From: Actinomycetota bacterium
Lineage (GTDB): Bacteria > Actinomycetota > Geothermincolia > Fen-727 > Anoxymicrobiaceae
NCBI GenBank assembly: GCA_018831265.1
Contig: JAHJCO010000012.1
Location: 124,001 to 188,000 of the forward strand
Reading direction: 5' to 3'
Length of the DNA stretch: 64,000 nt
Shown here: positions 1-8,686 of the stretch, one piece after another
How positions within the stretch are numbered: position 1 is the stretch's first letter
Layout of the letters: every line of letters begins with the position of its first letter
Made by a program: the position numbers and the translations under genes
The notes under the pieces: model-generated
What the model saw: the letters and a program-made list of their open reading frames with translations, nothing else
Database searches by the model: none
Told to the model about the DNA's origin: nothing

Positions 1-3000
1 GCGGACGCGGGCGTGAACAGGGCAACGGTCCAGTTGAAGACCGATCCCACTCTCGTCTCGGGGATCCCGGACGGGACCCACGATTTCGGGGAACCGGGAG
101 ATACCCCGCAGTGGACGACCCCGGCGCCCGAGCAGTTCGGTGAGGGAAGCTACACCGTGAGCATCTGGCAGAGCGAGGTCAATCCAACCGATCCAACCAG
201 CAAGGTGATCGTCTCTACGGGGTCAGCCAGCGGTGGTGAAAGGCAGGTCGAGCGTTCGATCGAGGCAAGGCTGGTCGTCAGCCCGCCCGACGAGCAGTAC
301 GACGCCTCCTTCGACTACTGCTTCTACAACGGGTTTCAACTGGAGGGAGCCGGCGCCACGTGGCCCGACGTTGATTACCTTGTTGGTCGTTTCGGGATAG
401 ACGGGGCGACACCGTCGGAAGGGCATACGCCCAAGGGTGCTGTGTATGCCAACGGTAACATAGACCTTCCGGTCAGGCTTGCCGCCGACCTGGACGTGCT
501 CGGCAACGTGGTGGCTACGGGTGACATCACGCTCTCCAACGCGTACGAGATCCACGTCGCGGACCCGGGGATAGAGATAAAGAAGGGTAACGTCGTCGCC
601 GGGCTGGATGGTACCGGCTCTGCGCTGGTAGAGACCCGCTGGACCGCTTCGCTCTTCCAGGAGTCACTGCAGGTCCTGGCGGACGGCGTAGCCGGAAAGG
701 GGAACGTCGTTGCGGCCGAGGATATTACCGTGAGTTCCGAGGAAACAGTCGGGTTCGACAACCCCGTGGTGCTCGACGGCCTGATGGCGGGCCGGGACGT
801 CACCGTGGAGGGGACGGCGGACATAAGCGCCGAGCTCAAGATAGGCCCGATCGTCTCCGGGAGGAGTACCGCTGTCAGGAGCCGCTGGCTCACGGGCATC
901 ACCGTGGGGAGCATCATGGCGGGCCGGCACCCGGACGGCACCGGTGTGGATATCTACAGCCTGGCCGCCTCCCGCGTCTCGACAGGATCGATCAGGAGCC
1001 GGGGGCAGGTAAAGGCGGACGCGGAGGTCGCCGAGATATCGCTCGGCGACGTCGTCTGCGGAAACGAGCTATCGGGCGACGCTACCGGCGGGACCGGGCT
1101 CCATTACTACACCCACGGCCCCGCTATCGCCGGGATCGGTGACGTTTCCTCGGTGGGCGCGGTCGAGTTCGTCGCCAGTGATTGGCCGGCGGCCTGCGAC
1201 GTGTTCATCGGCGACGTGACCTCCGCCTCGAACGTGAGCATCCAGCTGCTTGCCTGGTACTACGACGGCTCGGGCTGGGCGAATATGGACATCGGTAACA
1301 TATGGTCCGGGGAGGACGTGGACGTGAAGCTGCGGCAGGATTTCCCCGTGATCCAGGAGCGGCTGAACGTCGGTGATGTCCAGGCGGTCGGGGACGTCAG
1401 CGTCCAGGGACAGGACTCGATCGACGTGGGTGACGTCACAGCGAACGGGAACGTCGGCGTCTGCGACTCGATGGCCTGGCTCGGCAGCCACGCAGTGATC
1501 GAGGTGGGGAACATACGCTCGGGCGGGAACGACGGTCCCGGGTACGTTCGGGAGTACCTGGGCGGTGTCGGCACGTTCCCGGGCGCCATCCCGGGTGACA
1601 CCCTGCCGGATCCCGGAGACCCGGACTACAACGATGCGCTTTCGTACGAGACGACATACAACGTCTACGTCTTCACACACTCGGACTCCATAGTCGATGA
1701 CAGCATCGATTTGGGGACCGTAGAGTCGGCGGGTGACGTGCTCGCGTTCTGCCACGACCCCATCGAGACCGACAAGATCCAGGCCGCGGGGAACGTGCGG
1801 ATAGAATCGGTCAAGAGCAACCTCATCGGGAGCATCGGTGCGCGCGTCCGCGTGAGCGGCACGGTCGAGGCGCAGGGAAGCGTCTACTGCAGGGGGTGCG
1901 CGGTCGCTTTCCAGGGCGACTCGTACCTCTCGGGTGGCGTCTGGGCCGGGAACTACATCCCGCATGACCCGCTGGCGCAGCCGGATCCCGGGCACTCTGT
2001 CAGTGTCATACGCGACGACGCCCTCGATATATCGGATACCGACATGAGCATAGGGACCATCCCGGGCTATGGTAGCGATTCCATCCGCTCGAGAGGAGAC
2101 GTTTTCCTTGAAGGATGTGGTGACATCTGGCCGTTTCAGCCGGACCTGGAGGCCTCGGACATAAGGGCCCCCGGCGGTGTCACCACGGACGGATCGGTGG
2201 AACACGGAACCGTGTATGCCGTGGATCCCGGCAGCGCCACCGCGTGCCCGCCGCCGAACGTCCACGCCCCCGCCCTGCCGAAGCCTCCCGCTCCCCTGGT
2301 GGGCAGGGGCGGTGACGTCGACGTTGAGGGCGCGGCCGACCTCGAAGCCCCCGTGAACATGATCCAGCCCAACTGGTCGTACTTCCAGCAGGCGGCCATG
2401 GATGATGACGCCGTCAATCCCGGTGCACCTCACGTGCTCCTCGACACGGGCATGGTCTCGGACGGTGACCACGACGGGCAGGCATCCAACGGCGAGATAC
2501 TTTTCATGTGGGATTCCGCGCTCCCCTACAGCTCCAACGAAACGGTCTACCAGGGAGACCCGGAGGTGGACCTCGTCATCGAGAAGCTGGAGTGGCCGGA
2601 CGACCAGGCGGTGTTCGAGGGCACCATCGTCTCGCGGGGTGACGTCTACCTCGACTCGACGGACGTCGACTGGTTCATGGGAGAGGACGATGTGCTGAAC
2701 ATCATCGCAGGTGGAGAGGACATGGACGAAGACGGCGTCCCCGATACGGGCGATATCACCTCACGGACCGGAGGATTGACCCTGTGGGAGCGCAATAACA
2801 GCTGCTACCACTTCTGGGCGGCGCGCAATATCCACCTGGACAACCTGAGATTCTCACTGGGAGGCAGCAACACCTTTCGGGGTTCCTTCACGGCCGGTAA
2901 CCGTGTCTACTACAGGAGCAACACCTTCGTGGAGAACACGACTTTCGCCTGGTCGCGCATGCAGGCGGACGCCACCGCCTGGCTCCCTCCCTACAGAATC

Positions 3001-3021
3001 CTCTCATGGCGAGAGATCTGA
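1..3021 (+). CDS. Pilus-like / beta-solenoid surface protein, 5' end missing
   Basis: The frame is already open at base 1 (codons for A-D-A-G precede the first GTG at 13), so the real start lies left of the window. The first ~85 visible residues look like the end of a PilX/type IV pilin-like domain: a strand containing YTVSIWQ, then an S-T-G turn and an R-x-V-E-R-S-I-E segment. From about residue 155 to 900 the protein is built from short strand-turn units of the form G-D-V-x-A-x-G-D-V-x-V (for example VGDVQAVGDVSVQG), as expected of a beta-solenoid or polymer-forming fold. It ends W-R-E-I with no membrane anchor at the C-terminus. No catalytic motif is visible. The likely role is a pilus-tip or cell-surface structural protein; this is inferred from architecture only. 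It is followed within 3 bp by a 90-bp repeat element. Confidence 0.6.
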   Translation, partial: ADAGVNRATVQLKTDPTLVSGIPDGTHDFGEPGDTPQWTTPAPEQFGEGSYTVSIWQSEVNPTDPTSKVIVSTGSASGGERQVERSIEARLVVSPPDEQYDASFDYCFYNGFQLEGAGATWPDVDYLVGRFGIDGATPSEGHTPKGAVYANGNIDLPVRLAADLDVLGNVVATGDITLSNAYEIHVADPGIEIKKGNVVAGLDGTGSALVETRWTASLFQESLQVLADGVAGKGNVVAAEDITVSSEETVGFDNPVVLDGLMAGRDVTVEGTADISAELKIGPIVSGRSTAVRSRWLTGITVGSIMAGRHPDGTGVDIYSLAASRVSTGSIRSRGQVKADAEVAEISLGDVVCGNELSGDATGGTGLHYYTHGPAIAGIGDVSSVGAVEFVASDWPAACDVFIGDVTSASNVSIQLLAWYYDGSGWANMDIGNIWSGEDVDVKLRQDFPVIQERLNVGDVQAVGDVSVQGQDSIDVGDVTANGNVGVCDSMAWLGSHAVIEVGNIRSGGNDGPGYVREYLGGVGTFPGAIPGDTLPDPGDPDYNDALSYETTYNVYVFTHSDSIVDDSIDLGTVESAGDVLAFCHDPIETDKIQAAGNVRIESVKSNLIGSIGARVRVSGTVEAQGSVYCRGCAVAFQGDSYLSGGVWAGNYIPHDPLAQPDPGHSVSVIRDDALDISDTDMSIGTIPGYGSDSIRSRGDVFLEGCGDIWPFQPDLEASDIRAPGGVTTDGSVEHGTVYAVDPGSATACPPPNVHAPALPKPPAPLVGRGGDVDVEGAADLEAPVNMIQPNWSYFQQAAMDDDAVNPGAPHVLLDTGMVSDGDHDGQASNGEILFMWDSALPYSSNETVYQGDPEVDLVIEKLEWPDDQAVFEGTIVSRGDVYLDSTDVDWFMGEDDVLNIIAGGEDMDEDGVPDTGDITSRTGGLTLWERNNSCYHFWAARNIHLDNLRFSLGGSNTFRGSFTAGNRVYYRSNTFVENTTFAWSRMQADATAWLPPYRILSWREI

Positions 3022-3023
3022 CA

Positions 3024-3113
3024 CGAGAAATAACCTCAACCATCTTTTTTCACGATTCGCTGTCCTTCCGGGAACTGATGGCGGTTAGAATAAACCCCTG
3101 AGGTGAATTCTCA
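3024..3113. repeat. 90-bp composite palindromic repeat, copy 1
   Basis: Two 29-bp imperfect palindromes (3024-3052, core CCTCAACCAT; 3085-3113, right arm ending GAATTCTCA) are separated by 32 bp (3053-3084). The same arrangement with identical spacing recurs at 4322-4411; the two 32-bp spacers agree at about 24 of 32 positions. The element begins 3 bp after the preceding stop codon. Confidence 0.8.
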
Positions 3114-3242
3114 CGATCCGGAGGGGCGACACTCTTCATGGCGGGCAACCTCGCGGCGACGGGCGGGATGACCTTCGCCTCGGTCTTCGAGATGGAGGAC
3201 GGGATCTGGAACATGACCGGCTTCCCCGGCGCCGGCAAGTGA
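3114..3242 (+). pseudogene. Possible 3' remnant of a lost gene
   Basis: Immediately after the repeat, a frame is open to a TGA at 3240-3242. It can be read from ATG 3138 as MAGNLAATGG...FPGAGK (34 residues), with seven further coding-looking codons before that ATG. The composition looks like the C-terminal end of a protein rather than a complete small gene, and no Shine-Dalgarno sequence precedes the ATG. The esterase gene starts 14 bp downstream. The simplest reading is a gene tail left when the repeat element arrived or the region rearranged, but a real small protein cannot be excluded. Confidence 0.3.
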
Positions 3243-3256
3243 GCCGGGAGGAAACC

Positions 3257-4267
3257 ATGAGACCGTCCCGCAGCATCATCCGAACCGGCGCCGGGGAGCC
3301 GGCTGCGGCTCTTGTTATCATCGTCCTCCTCGCCGTCTGCGTCCTCGCCCCGGCCGGTTGCCTCCGGCGGGGCGAACGTGCCGATGCGCCCGGCGGCACC
3401 GAGCAGCGGACCCTCACCTTCGGGGGCCGCACCAGGACCTACTACGTGCATCCACCGAAGGGATACGACCCGTCCCGGCCCCACCCGCTGGTGCTGGCCT
3501 TCCACGGCGGCACCAGGAACGGGCCGAGCATGGAGCACCTGACCGGCCTGAGCCCCAAGGCCGACGAGGAAGGTTTCATAGCCGTCTACCCCAACGGGAC
3601 GGGGACGCTGAAGAGCGTGCTGACCTGGAACGTGGGCTTCGGCTTCGGCTACGCGCTCCGGAACCGGGTGGACGACGCAGGCTTCGTGCGCGCGCTGGTC
3701 GAGCGGCTCGAGGACGACTACTCGGTGGACCCCGCGCGCGTCTACGCCACGGGCATCTCCAACGGGGGGATGCTCTCCTACCTGGTCGCCAGCGACCTCT
3801 CCGACATATTCGCCGCGGTCGCGCCGGTTGCCGGGGCTTACGGCGGGCGGGAGAACGAGGGCGCGCCGCTCATCGTTTACCGGCCCCCCGCCGGGCCGGT
3901 CGCGCTGGTGATCTTTCACGGGAAGAAGGACAGGCTTGTCCCCTACGACGGCGGGGCGGGTATCGGCCTGGCCGACGCGGTCTACCTGCCGGTGGCCGAC
4001 GCGGTCGGGGCATGGGTGGATTGGGACGGCTGCTCCCCGTCGCCGGCGACCACCACCAGCCGGGACGGCAACGTGACCAGGGACGAGTACACGGGCGGCC
4101 ACGACGGCACGGAGGTCGTGCTCTACTCGATCGCCGACGGCGGGCACGCCTGGCCCGGCGGGACCCCGATGCTCGAGGGAGGGGACGAGGCCACCACCGA
4201 CCTCGACGCCACCGACCTCATCTGGGAGTTCTTCGAGTCCCACCCGAAGCTGTCCCGGGTGCGGTGA
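3257..4267 (+). CDS. Secreted PHB-depolymerase-type esterase (LpqC-like)
   Basis: A 336-residue alpha/beta hydrolase of the poly(3-hydroxybutyrate) depolymerase / CE1-like esterase group. ATG 3257 is preferred over an upstream GTG at 3239 because GGGAGGA lies 5-6 bp before it. Residues ~18-37 form a hydrophobic signal segment ending in a cysteine (PAGC), so a lipoprotein or secreted protein is likely, although the -3 proline makes the lipobox imperfect. Family marks are the oxyanion-hole region L-A-F-H-G-G, the nucleophile motif G-I-S-N-G, and the C-terminal catalytic-histidine motif G-G-H-A-W-P-G-G. It probably hydrolyses esters of polymers or acylated sugars outside the membrane; the substrate cannot be read from the sequence. 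The gene sits between two 90-bp repeat copies. Confidence 0.85.
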   Translation: MRPSRSIIRTGAGEPAAALVIIVLLAVCVLAPAGCLRRGERADAPGGTEQRTLTFGGRTRTYYVHPPKGYDPSRPHPLVLAFHGGTRNGPSMEHLTGLSPKADEEGFIAVYPNGTGTLKSVLTWNVGFGFGYALRNRVDDAGFVRALVERLEDDYSVDPARVYATGISNGGMLSYLVASDLSDIFAAVAPVAGAYGGRENEGAPLIVYRPPAGPVALVIFHGKKDRLVPYDGGAGIGLADAVYLPVADAVGAWVDWDGCSPSPATTTSRDGNVTRDEYTGGHDGTEVVLYSIADGGHAWPGGTPMLEGGDEATTDLDATDLIWEFFESHPKLSRVR

Positions 4268-4321
4268 CGAGAAGGGGAGAGGGCTGCGATCAGGCGCTTC
4301 AGTTCGATACGCTTCCCCCCG

Positions 4322-4411
4322 TAAGAAACAACCTCAACCATCTTTTCTCACAATTCGCGCTCCTGCATGAAACCGATGGCGGTGAGAAAAAACCCCTTAG
4401 GTGAATTCTCA
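4322..4411. repeat. 90-bp composite palindromic repeat, copy 2
   Basis: Palindromes 4322-4350 (core CCTCAACCAT) and 4383-4411 (arms TGAGAA / TTCTCA), separated by a 32-bp spacer 4351-4382 ending GATGGCGG as in copy 1. Both copies are in the same orientation and flank the esterase gene and the small remnant before it. Confidence 0.8.
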
Positions 4412-4422
4412 CGAACCGGCCG

Positions 4423-4451
4423 TGAAAGAAATGGTCTGAGGTTATCTTTCA
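4423..4451. repeat. 29-bp interspersed palindrome (GGTCTGAGG orientation)
   Basis: Arms TGAAAGA / ATCTTTCA around GGTCTGAGG. It lies 11 bp after the composite repeat and 7 bp past the stop of the minus-strand MFS gene, so it is between convergent genes. Confidence 0.8.
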
Positions 4452-4458
4452 TGCGTTT

Positions 4459-5832
4459 TCAGGTGATGGGTTGGCCGGCGACCGCCTCGCGGAGTATCGA
4501 GGGGAACAGGAACAGCGCGGCCATCAGGACGGCCACCCCGCAGGCCCCGACGTACATGGCGGTGGGGACCGAGGTCCGGTCCGAGAGGGCTCCCAGCAGC
4601 AGGCCGCCCAACGGCGCGCTCCCCAGGAAGACGAGTATGTAGAAGCTCATGATCCGCCCCCGCATATTGCGCTCCACACGCGACTGCAGGACCGTGACCA
4701 TCGACGAGCTCGCCATAAGGAAGCCTACCCCGCTGAAGAACGCCCCGATCGCCGAGAGCCAGGTCCAGCGCGACACCGCCAGCAGGAACAACGACCCGTT
4801 GAAGAGGAGAAGGGACCACTTGATTATCACGTTCTCCCGGTGCCTGCGACTCAGGTGGGTGACGAGCGGCGCGCCGACCGAGGCCCCCAGCCCGGAGGCC
4901 CCGAACAGGGCGGCGTACGTCCAGGCGCCCCCGTGGAGTACGTCCTTGGCGAACCCGGGCAGCAGGACGATGAAGGACAGGCCGAAGAACGTGGCCGCAA
5001 GGAGCGTGCCCAGGACCTTGAGCGCCCAGCGGTGCCCCAGCACGTAGGATAGACCCTGGCGCACGTCCCGGCCGACGGACCCCCGCGGCGGCCCCATCGG
5101 CGGCCTGGGCGCGATGAGGAGCATGGCGCCGATGACCGCGATGAAGCTCGCCGCGTTTATGTAGAAAGCCCCCGCGGCGCTCCACACAGCCAGCACCAGG
5201 CCCGCTATCGCGGGCCCCAGGAAACGGGCCATGTTGAACCCGGCCGCGTCCAGCGCGATGGCGTTGAGCATGTCCTTCCGCGGGACGATGTCCGGCACGA
5301 AGGCGCGCCAGGCCGGGAAGGTGAAGACGAACCCGGTCCCGAGCACGAACGTGGTCGAGAGGATTATCCAGATGTTCCTGGAAGTCCACCCGAAGGTGGT
5401 GGCAAGCGCCAGGGCGAGCGCGGCGAGGGCCATGACCGCCTGGGTGACGATTATCAGCCGGCGCCTGTCCAGCCGGTCGGCGAGCGCTCCCGCCCACAGC
5501 ACGAAGATGATTATGGGGGCGAAGTTGGCGAAGTTCACCGCCGCGACCCAGCGGTTGGCGTGCATGACCTCCTTCACGTACCAGAGCAGCGCCGTGTTGT
5601 GCACCAGCGTGCCCAGGTTCGAGACGAACGCCCCGGACCACAGCAGCGAGAAGTCGCGGTGCGCGAAAGAGGCCAGCGCGCCGCCGGAGGCGAACGCGCT
5701 GCGCAGCAGGGGGGGAGGCGGGCTCTCGAGGTCGGCCACCAGCTCCTCGGTGAAGCCCTCGTCGCCGGGCTCCGGGAGTGCGCCCTCCTCGGCTTTGATC
5801 AGTTCCTCACCGGGGTCTCGTGATCTGGACAA
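4459..5832 (-). CDS. MFS exporter (EntS-like family)
   Basis: A 457-residue major facilitator protein, probably 12 membrane helices after an unusually long ~55-residue acidic/proline-rich cytoplasmic tail. The conserved loop G-A-L-A-D-R-L-D-R-R-R after helix 2 matches the MFS D-R-x-x-R-R signature of the enterobactin-exporter/MFS_3 group. The start is TTG at 5830-5832, with GAGG 5-6 bases upstream overlapping the end of the tetR gene (stop 5834-5836). The two genes are therefore translationally linked and form a regulator-exporter operon. The likely job is efflux of a hydrophobic compound sensed by the TetR protein; the substrate is unknown. Confidence 0.87.
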   Translation of the reverse strand: MSRSRDPGEELIKAEEGALPEPGDEGFTEELVADLESPPPPLLRSAFASGGALASFAHRDFSLLWSGAFVSNLGTLVHNTALLWYVKEVMHANRWVAAVNFANFAPIIIFVLWAGALADRLDRRRLIIVTQAVMALAALALALATTFGWTSRNIWIILSTTFVLGTGFVFTFPAWRAFVPDIVPRKDMLNAIALDAAGFNMARFLGPAIAGLVLAVWSAAGAFYINAASFIAVIGAMLLIAPRPPMGPPRGSVGRDVRQGLSYVLGHRWALKVLGTLLAATFFGLSFIVLLPGFAKDVLHGGAWTYAALFGASGLGASVGAPLVTHLSRRHRENVIIKWSLLLFNGSLFLLAVSRWTWLSAIGAFFSGVGFLMASSSMVTVLQSRVERNMRGRIMSFYILVFLGSAPLGGLLLGALSDRTSVPTAMYVGACGVAVLMAALFLFPSILREAVAGQPIT

Positions 5833-5833
5833 G

Positions 5834-6469
5834 CTACCTCTTCAGGATCCCCTCGAGGAACACCCGCGCGAACTGCTCGGCCAGCTCGCCCGATTCCACC
5901 TCGCGCTCCGCGCCGCCGCTAAAAAAAGCCAGGTCCAGCATGAGGTAGCCGAGCATGCCCATGAAGGCGGTGGTGGCCGTCGCGGGATCCAGGTCGTCCC
6001 TCAGCAGCCCCTGCTCCTTCCACTGCGCGATGCAGCCGCGGATGAACTCCTCGGATGGCTGTAGCATCTTGTCGAAGAACGCGCGGGACAGCTCCGGGCT
6101 CCTGACCGCCTCGCTCACCACCACGCGCATGAAGTCGATGTTGCCGTAGAAGAAGAGGAACATGCCCTGGGCGATGAACTTGAGGGCTGTGAGGGGTTGG
6201 AGCTCGGGGATGAGGTCCCGCACCATCTCCAGCGCCGAGAACGCCCCCGAGTGCCGGTCAATCACCGCCTGGAACAGCTCGTCCTTGCCTGGGTAGTACC
6301 GGTACAGCGCCCCGCCGGTGAGCCCCGCCCGCCTTGCTATCTCGACCATGGTCGCGCCGCAGAGCCCCCTCTCAGCGAACACCTCGAGGGCCGCCTCCAG
6401 TATCCGGTCTCTCGTAGACAGGTCGTCGGCGGGCTTCTCTTCCTTCCGGGCCGTCTTCTTCTCTGGCAT
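5834..6469 (-). CDS. TetR-family repressor of the MFS exporter
   Basis: A 211-residue TetR/AcrR regulator. Residues ~20-66 hold the canonical N-terminal helix-turn-helix: I-L-E-A-A-L-E-V-F-A-E-R-G, then T-M-V-E-I-A-R-R-A-G-L-T-G-G-A-L-Y-R-Y-Y. The remainder is the helical ligand-binding and dimer domain, with no membrane segment. It is the first gene of a minus-strand operon with the MFS exporter and is transcribed divergently from the FAD oxidoreductase at 6615. The shared 145-bp gap holds overlapping promoters and repeated ATTAC/GTAAT half-sites, so it probably represses both directions; this regulation is inferred from position and motif only. Confidence 0.9.
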   Translation of the reverse strand: MPEKKTARKEEKPADDLSTRDRILEAALEVFAERGLCGATMVEIARRAGLTGGALYRYYPGKDELFQAVIDRHSGAFSALEMVRDLIPELQPLTALKFIAQGMFLFFYGNIDFMRVVVSEAVRSPELSRAFFDKMLQPSEEFIRGCIAQWKEQGLLRDDLDPATATTAFMGMLGYLMLDLAFFSGGAEREVESGELAEQFARVFLEGILKR

Positions 6470-6523
6470 GTGACTCCTGCCGCCGGGATCGAGTCCCCGC
6501 TGGATCTTCTTTCTCGATTTCCG

Positions 6524-6582
6524 ATTATAACACCCTTGACATCTTGAGTAAATGCTATTACTATTCGTAATGACTCTATTAC
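6524..6582. promoter_or_regulatory. Divergent promoters with TetR-type half-sites
   Basis: Rightward: TTGACA (6536-6541), 17 bp, TACTAT (6559-6564). Leftward: TATAAT read on the minus strand at 6524-6529, with TTTACT 17 bp upstream of it (6547-6552). The half-sites ATTAC (6557-6561), GTAAT (6567-6571) and ATTAC (6578-6582) cover the rightward -10, a natural operator for the adjacent TetR protein. Confidence 0.65.
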
Positions 6583-6614
6583 AAGAGCGGACACAGCAAT
6601 CACGGGGAGGAGAG

Positions 6615-8192
6615 ATGGACTACGACGCGATAGTCATCGGAGCGGGGATGGGGGGGCTTTCGGCCGGCGCGTGCCTTGCCGCGGGGGGAGCCCGGACCCT
6701 CATCCTCGAGCAGTCGGGCGCGGTAGGCGGCTGCGCGGGGTCGTTCGAGAACAGCGGCTTCCACTTCGACGTCGGGGCCTGCATAATCCAGGTGCCAAGG
6801 GCGCACGACCGGCTCTTCGAGACCCTGGGCCTCCGGCGCGAGGACTACGTCACCTTCCTGCAGAACGACCCGACCTACGAGTTCGTGGACATCCTGGGGG
6901 GACGCAGGTTCACCACGCCGTCCTCCCTGGAGGGCACGGCCGAGGTGATCGCCCGCTTCGACCCGGACGACGCGCGCAACTTCCTGTTGCTGATGAGGCG
7001 GTACGGTCCCCGCTTCGACGCCTTCAACGACGTGATGATGACGACGCCGCAGGGGAGGCTCCGGGACATGGCGAAGGTGTTCAGAAAGTGCCCGTCGGGG
7101 CTCCTCGCCCTGCCGGACGTCCTGAAGCCGTACTCAAAGGTCCTCGACGACTACTTCAGGCACCCCGTGACCAGGGGGCTCCTTTCCACCTACTCGGCCA
7201 TCGGCGGGCTGCCGCCCTCGCTCCAGACCGCGATGATGCTGTGGCTGTGCCACACCGAGCACGACGGCACCTACTATCCCGCCGGTGGGATGGGCGCCCT
7301 GCCGCGCGGGGTGGCGAAGGCGTTCGGTGACCTGGGAGGAGACCTGCGCCTCGAGACGCCTGTGCGGCGGGTCCTCGTCGAGAAGGGGAGGGCCCGCGGG
7401 GTGGAGCTTGCCGACGGCACCGCGATCACTTCCCGGGTGCTCGTCGCAAACAACAACGCGCGAAACCTCTACCTGGAGATGGTCGGCCGCGACAGGATAC
7501 CGCGCGCCGTGGTAAAAGGCCTGGAGAGCTACGAGTGGTCACCGTCATGCTGCGTGGCGTACCTGGGCCTGGACTACCGTCCAGAGCTCCGTGCCCAGCA
7601 CATGGTGGGCCTCATCGACCCCGGCCTGACCGACCTGTACCTCAAGGACGTGTACACGAAGGGGCTGGCCCTGCCGCAGTCCGTCGGGCTGGTCTCCAGC
7701 CCGTCATACATGGACCCCTCCCTGGCGCCCGAGGGGCAGGCGAGCCTCGCCCTGATCGCGATGGCCCCGCCCCACCCGGCGGGCGGGACGTGGTCGGAGA
7801 TCAAGTGGGATTTCCTCGATGGCATGATAACCACGGCCGACGCCATGTTTCTGCCGGGCCTCAAGGATCACGTGGTCTTCAAGACCATCGCCACCCCTGA
7901 GGACTTCGAGAGGAGGCTCTCCATGCCCAACGGGAGCATCTACGCCTTCTCGTTCTCCATCCTCAGCCAGATGGTCTTCAGGCCGGCGAACCGCTCCCGC
8001 TGCGTAGACGGGCTGTATCTTTGCGGGGCGAGCACCCACCCTGGCGGCAGCGTCCCCGGCTCGGTGTTCAGCGGGATGATGGTGTCGGAGATGGCCCTGG
8101 AGGAACTGGATTCCCGGGCCGGGTCACGGTCCGCCCGGGCCTCGAGCGAGACGGGTGTAATGGATGGACTGACCGATCGGAGGTGCGCATGA
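6615..8192 (+). CDS. FAD-dependent oxidoreductase, phytoene desaturase / retinol saturase type
   Basis: A 525-residue flavoprotein of the phytoene-dehydrogenase (CrtI-like) family. ATG 6615 follows GGGGAGGAGAG. The N-terminus has the dinucleotide-binding G-A-G-M-G-G-L-S-A motif, followed by an acidic residue at the end of strand 2 (L-I-L-E-Q). The C-terminus has the family-typical G-L-Y-L-C-G-A-S-T-H-P-G-G-S-V-P-G segment that closes the FAD site. Members desaturate, isomerise or saturate polyenes and other lipids; the actual substrate is unknown. It opens an operon: the next gene overlaps it by ATGA (8189-8192). Control by the divergent TetR is likely. Together with the exporter this suggests processing of a hydrophobic or terpenoid-like compound. 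Confidence 0.85.
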   Translation: MDYDAIVIGAGMGGLSAGACLAAGGARTLILEQSGAVGGCAGSFENSGFHFDVGACIIQVPRAHDRLFETLGLRREDYVTFLQNDPTYEFVDILGGRRFTTPSSLEGTAEVIARFDPDDARNFLLLMRRYGPRFDAFNDVMMTTPQGRLRDMAKVFRKCPSGLLALPDVLKPYSKVLDDYFRHPVTRGLLSTYSAIGGLPPSLQTAMMLWLCHTEHDGTYYPAGGMGALPRGVAKAFGDLGGDLRLETPVRRVLVEKGRARGVELADGTAITSRVLVANNNARNLYLEMVGRDRIPRAVVKGLESYEWSPSCCVAYLGLDYRPELRAQHMVGLIDPGLTDLYLKDVYTKGLALPQSVGLVSSPSYMDPSLAPEGQASLALIAMAPPHPAGGTWSEIKWDFLDGMITTADAMFLPGLKDHVVFKTIATPEDFERRLSMPNGSIYAFSFSILSQMVFRPANRSRCVDGLYLCGASTHPGGSVPGSVFSGMMVSEMALEELDSRAGSRSARASSETGVMDGLTDRRCA

Positions 8193-8638
8193 GACCAAGA
8201 ACGGCTTCGATCTTCTCGCTGCTGCTGGCCCTCGGCGGCCTGGCGCTCATCGGTATGGGGGTGTCGAGCGGGAGGCTGGGCTCGGATTCGGCCCACTTCC
8301 TGGTCTTCTTGGCGCTGGTCGGCATCAGCCTGGTCCTCATCGTGTCCGGCGCGGCGGCCCGGCGAGGCGCCGACGACGACTATCGCAAGGTCCTCGGCAC
8401 GGGCGCGTTCCTTGTCTGCTCGGGCCTGGTGGCGCTGGCCATCTTCTTCGGGACCATGAGCGCGCTGATCAGCCGCTATGCCTGGGGCGTCCTTCTGGCG
8501 GTGATGCTGCTCCTGTACGGGACCGCCATGATCATGGCCGCCGCCGTCAACTTCATCCTGTCGCAGAAGGACTACCGCGTGTTCGCCTTCGACCTGTTCC
8601 GGCAGGTGCCGTGGGTCTACTATAGGTACCGCACCTGA
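8189..8638 (+). CDS. Small four-helix membrane protein
   Basis: A 149-residue protein with about four hydrophobic helices (residues ~8-28, 36-54, 70-92 and 97-120) and a basic, aromatic-rich C-terminal tail. Its ATG overlaps the stop of the FAD oxidoreductase (ATGA), so translation is coupled, and GGAGG precedes it by 6 bases. I recognise no family. The position between the oxidoreductase and the helical-repeat protein suggests that the three act together at the membrane, but no biochemical role can be read from the sequence. Confidence 0.75.
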   Translation: MRPRTASIFSLLLALGGLALIGMGVSSGRLGSDSAHFLVFLALVGISLVLIVSGAAARRGADDDYRKVLGTGAFLVCSGLVALAIFFGTMSALISRYAWGVLLAVMLLLYGTAMIMAAAVNFILSQKDYRVFAFDLFRQVPWVYYRYRT

Positions 8639-8686
8639 ACGGACGCCCCGACCGGGTACAGGGACCGACGCGAGGAGGGAAGGCAG

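Noticed and set aside
4442..5641. Alternative minus-strand frame overlapping the MFS gene
   Set aside because: A frame shifted by one base; the MFS frame has the membrane helices, the D-R-x-x-R-R loop and a ribosome-binding site.
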